NCBI GenBank assembly: GCA_015665275.1
Contig: JADFAL010000007.1
Location: forward strand, 104,140 to 168,139
Length of the DNA stretch: 64,000 bases
Direction of reading: 5' to 3'
DNA from: Flavobacteriales bacterium
GTDB lineage: Bacteria > Bacteroidota > Bacteroidia > Flavobacteriales_D > Crocinitomicaceae
Positions 61,857 through 64,000 of this stretch are shown piece by piece. The position numbers and the translations under genes are program-made. Under the pieces are notes generated by a model. It was not told the origin of the DNA and made no database searches. It was given only the letters and a program-made list of their open reading frames with translations. Every line of letters starts with the position of its first letter. The first letter of the stretch is position 1.

Positions 61857-62456
61857 ATGTCACAAGAATTAGAAGCAGTAAGTTACTGCGTAGGAATGAG
61901 TTTAGGAGGGAGCCTTTTACAGCAGAATTTAGAAGGATTGTCTCCAGAAGTTATTACAGAAGCGATTACCGACGCATTCCAAGGAAAACAAATGAAATAC
62001 ACTCCGGATGAAGCAAACGCAATTATCCAGAAGTACCTAACTGGAATTAGCGAACAGAAATTCGGAAAGAACAAAGAAGTAGGAGCAGCATTTCTTGCAG
62101 AAAACGGTCAGAAAGACGGTGTAACTGTAACAGAAAGCGGATTACAATATGAAGTAATTGAAGCAGGAGCAGGTGAGAAGCCAGGGCCAACAACACAAGT
62201 TACTGTACATTACCACGGAACACTTATCGACGGTACTGTATTCGATAGTTCTGTAGAGCGCGGAGAACCAGCTACATTTGGTGTGAATCAAGTGATCAAA
62301 GGTTGGACAGAAGCACTTCAGTTAATGCCAAAAGGAGCAAAATACCGTTTGTATATTCCAGAAGATTTGGCGTACGGAGCATCTCCGCATCCAGGTGGAC
62401 CAATCGAGCCACACATGGCTTTGATTTTCGACGTTGAACTATTAGAAATGAACTAA
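61857..62456 (+). CDS. FKBP-type peptidyl-prolyl isomerase (FklB-like)
   Basis: This 199-residue protein has an N-terminal dimerisation domain (about 1-85: VSYCVGMSLGGSLLQQNLEG) and a full C-terminal FKBP domain (about 100-199). The latter has VTVHYHGTLIDGTVFDSSVE and KGWTEALQLMPKGAKYRLYI, ending IFDVELLEMN. No signal peptide is seen, so it probably works in the cytoplasm as FklB does. It overlaps the next FKBP gene by one base (TAATG). Confidence 0.92.
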   Translation: MSQELEAVSYCVGMSLGGSLLQQNLEGLSPEVITEAITDAFQGKQMKYTPDEANAIIQKYLTGISEQKFGKNKEVGAAFLAENGQKDGVTVTESGLQYEVIEAGAGEKPGPTTQVTVHYHGTLIDGTVFDSSVERGEPATFGVNQVIKGWTEALQLMPKGAKYRLYIPEDLAYGASPHPGGPIEPHMALIFDVELLEMN

Positions 62457-63403
62457 TGAAGTACGTATTGATGATGGCGTTGTTTTCACTCACATTGGTG
62501 GCGTGTGGTAACGAAGAAAAAGAGAAGAAGAAAGAGGAAAAACCAGTTGAACTTAAAACAGATAAAGACAAGTGGTCATACTATATGGGGTATCAAGCAG
62601 GTAACTCATTAATGAGCCCTCAGAATCCTAATAAGTCTCAATTTGCTCAGAACAAAGCAAAGTTCATTGAAGGGTATAAGAACGGATTCCGTGCAATTTC
62701 TAACGACGAGAAGGCGGAATGCTACAAAAGCATTCAAGGTATGATGGGAGGGTCTCAAGACGGTTCTACGTTTGATGCCTCGAAAGCCAGTGAAGGATGT
62801 AATTGTATCGGTATTCTGACGGCAAATGATGCGTACACTAGATTTGAGCCGTTCGGTCCTACAAAATTTGTCAACCTTGGAAAAATGGAAGCAGGTTTCG
62901 TTGATGGTGTAAACGAAAAGGCGAAACGCGTTTCTGACGAGGATTTCCAAGGACTTCAAGCTAGCTTTAATGCTGAAGCAGAACGATTGCGAACTGAAAA
63001 TATGGCTTCTAAGGAAGTAGAATTCAAACCGCGCTGGGATGAAATCAAAGCAATCGAAGGAATTCAAGAGTTGGACAAAGGAATATATCTTGAAACAATT
63101 AAGAAAGGAACAGGAGGCAAACCAGTAATTGGTGAGGACGTTCAAGCAAGCTACGTTCTGCGTCAGTTTGATGGAAACGTGAAAGAAACTTCTGAGAAAT
63201 TACCAGATGGGAAATTTCAGGCAAACCTTGCGATTGGAAGTTTGATCGAAGGATGGGTTATTGGTTTCCAATCAATGGAAGTTGGTGGTAAGTACAGATT
63301 GTACGTTCCGTCAGCAAGTGCTTATGGAGTTGAACCTTTAGATTTCGAAATCGAATTCTTTAAAAAAGGACCAGGAGGTACTTTGGCGCCACCAAGACGT
63401 TAA
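62456..63403 (+). CDS. FKBP-like lipoprotein (partly diverged)
   Basis: This 315-residue protein has a lipobox (LTLVACGNEE) and an N-terminal helical domain with the same MGYQAGNSLM type start as FKBP dimerisation domains. A degenerate FKBP domain lies at about 210-300 (DVQASYVLRQFDGNVKETSE, IEGWVIGFQSMEVGGKYRLY). Active-site aromatic residues present in the gene upstream, such as those of the HYHG and AYG regions, are only partly kept. It may be a periplasmic chaperone rather than an efficient isomerase. It is coupled to the upstream fkl gene. Confidence 0.85.
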   Translation: MKYVLMMALFSLTLVACGNEEKEKKKEEKPVELKTDKDKWSYYMGYQAGNSLMSPQNPNKSQFAQNKAKFIEGYKNGFRAISNDEKAECYKSIQGMMGGSQDGSTFDASKASEGCNCIGILTANDAYTRFEPFGPTKFVNLGKMEAGFVDGVNEKAKRVSDEDFQGLQASFNAEAERLRTENMASKEVEFKPRWDEIKAIEGIQELDKGIYLETIKKGTGGKPVIGEDVQASYVLRQFDGNVKETSEKLPDGKFQANLAIGSLIEGWVIGFQSMEVGGKYRLYVPSASAYGVEPLDFEIEFFKKGPGGTLAPPRR

Positions 63404-63424
63404 TCGTCAGAAGACAAATATTAG

Positions 63425-63461
63425 AAAACCCTGACATCCGAAAGGATCTCAGGGTTTTTTT
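63425..63461 (+). terminator. Terminator of the FKBP gene pair
   Basis: The arms AAAACCCTGA (63425-63434) and TCAGGGTTTT (63449-63458) enclose an inner ATCC-GAAA-GGAT hairpin, and the stem is followed by T residues. It lies 22 bp after the stop of the second FKBP gene. Confidence 0.92.
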
Positions 63462-63474
63462 ATTACCCAAACGG

Positions 63475-64000
63475 TTAGTCCCCAATCGGGAAAAAGAAGT
63501 TGATTCGATATATAATCGGAAGTAAGACTCCTTGAGAGTTTCGCGTACTATATTGAAATCGCAATGGAGAATTCGGATGATCGATAACGTCGTATAGAAT
63601 ACCTAGATTGACGCGCCATGTCTCATTAAATTCCATTGAGAATCCACCACCAAGAAAGAAGTTTGGAGACCAATTCCCTCCATTGGTTAAAAACAAATTA
63701 CCTGATAACGGAGAACGTAATAGTTCGGCTTCAGCACCTACAAACAATGCGTTAAAGAAGCGAGCGTGAATAAATCCACCACCTCCAAAAACATTGAACC
63801 CGCCAGATGTAGGAGAAGCCGTATTCAGACCAGCTTGGAACCATGTTCTTTGGTATCGCGCCGAAGGACCAGCAATGAAGTATTCACCAAATTTCCATCC
63901 GTATTTGACGCCAATACCAAAGGAGCCACCAAGATTAGATCCACCAAAAGTTCCTTCCAACCCCAATTCTGTTCCTTCAATAGATTGTGCACTTGAAGTG
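63475..64000 (-). CDS. Outer-membrane beta-barrel protein, partial
   Basis: The gene is cut by the right edge. The frame continues past the first possible start (TTG 63966) to the window end, where it reads TSSAQSIEGTELGLEGTFGG; the SAQ-S site looks like a signal peptide cleavage, so only the signal peptide is missing. The remaining 170-odd residues alternate Gly and aromatic strands (KYGWKFGEYFIAGPSARYQR, INFFFPIGD at the end), as in small Bacteroidota outer-membrane barrels. Function unknown. Confidence 0.65.
   Translation of the reverse strand, partial: TSSAQSIEGTELGLEGTFGGSNLGGSFGIGVKYGWKFGEYFIAGPSARYQRTWFQAGLNTASPTSGGFNVFGGGGFIHARFFNALFVGAEAELLRSPLSGNLFLTNGGNWSPNFFLGGGFSMEFNETWRVNLGILYDVIDHPNSPLRFQYSTRNSQGVLLPIIYRINFFFPIGD

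Overview
The window looks like a chromosomal segment of a Bacteroidota bacterium, most likely order Flavobacteriales. The support is a fused SecDF translocase, type IX secretion (T9SS) PorP/SprF proteins, type-B gliding-motility C-terminal domains, a PorE-like OmpA protein, promoters with the Bacteroidota -7 element TAnnTTTG, few Shine-Dalgarno sequences, and moderately AT-rich genes packed with short gaps or ATGA/TAATG overlaps. Both window edges cut genes. I saw no rRNA or tRNA genes, CRISPR array, insertion sequence or prophage.

Layout. 1-4143 holds a run of plus-strand genes: the tail of a polyprenyl-phosphate type glycosyltransferase, a GmhB-like HAD phosphatase, a MORN-repeat protein, a lipoprotein, a GT4 glycosyltransferase and a secreted protein. 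4331-7459 is secDF with a promoter and a terminator. 7741-9935 is a damaged stretch: a TonB-dependent receptor front end without a recognisable start codon is fused in frame to the last ~80 residues of a class III nucleotide cyclase, and the neighbouring transglutaminase-like gene is cut by an in-frame TAG. 10009-14019 carries a DnaQ/GIY-YIG/UvrC-like nuclease, an outer-membrane protein and an HTH regulator. 14159-25469 is a five-gene minus-strand T9SS surface operon: giant adhesin, PorP, giant adhesin, PorP, PorE-like OmpA protein. 25625-34145 has a phosphatase, a PadR-PspC stress module with a palindromic operator, an ABC-2 exporter, a DPH6-like ATPase, a TPR protein and sucD. 34237-38306 is a cca-headed housekeeping operon. 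38552-49665 mixes hydrolase, Crp-type regulator, DinB protein (also cut by TAG), glycosyltransferase, Sua5/TrmD, M14 peptidase, acyltransferase, L-2-hydroxyglutarate oxidase and AI-2E family protein. 49741-53458 has a CotH/beta-helix lipoprotein and two small membrane proteins. 53491-57968 is a methionine biosynthesis operon. 58028-63403 has a MacB/Lol-like exporter, a tetraheme cytochrome and two FKBP isomerases, followed by a truncated outer-membrane protein.

The most interesting element is the leader of the methionine operon. A SAM-I type riboswitch (53554-53681) is followed at once by a 33-codon reading frame (53690-53791) whose end reads C-Y-C-C-C-C-C-M-Q-H, with a small hairpin over the last Cys codons, and then by metX-hom-osmC-metZ. 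This suggests that one leader reads the end product (SAM, by RNA) and the sulfur donor (cysteine, by translation). I do not know of a description of this pairing in Bacteroidota, but I could not search.

Other points of note are the tandem adhesin/PorP pairs with a PorE-like anchor, the receptor-cyclase chimera, two conserved genes interrupted only by TAG, several genes that appear to be transcribed leaderless, and a 22-bp inverted repeat whose relatives recur 5 kb away.
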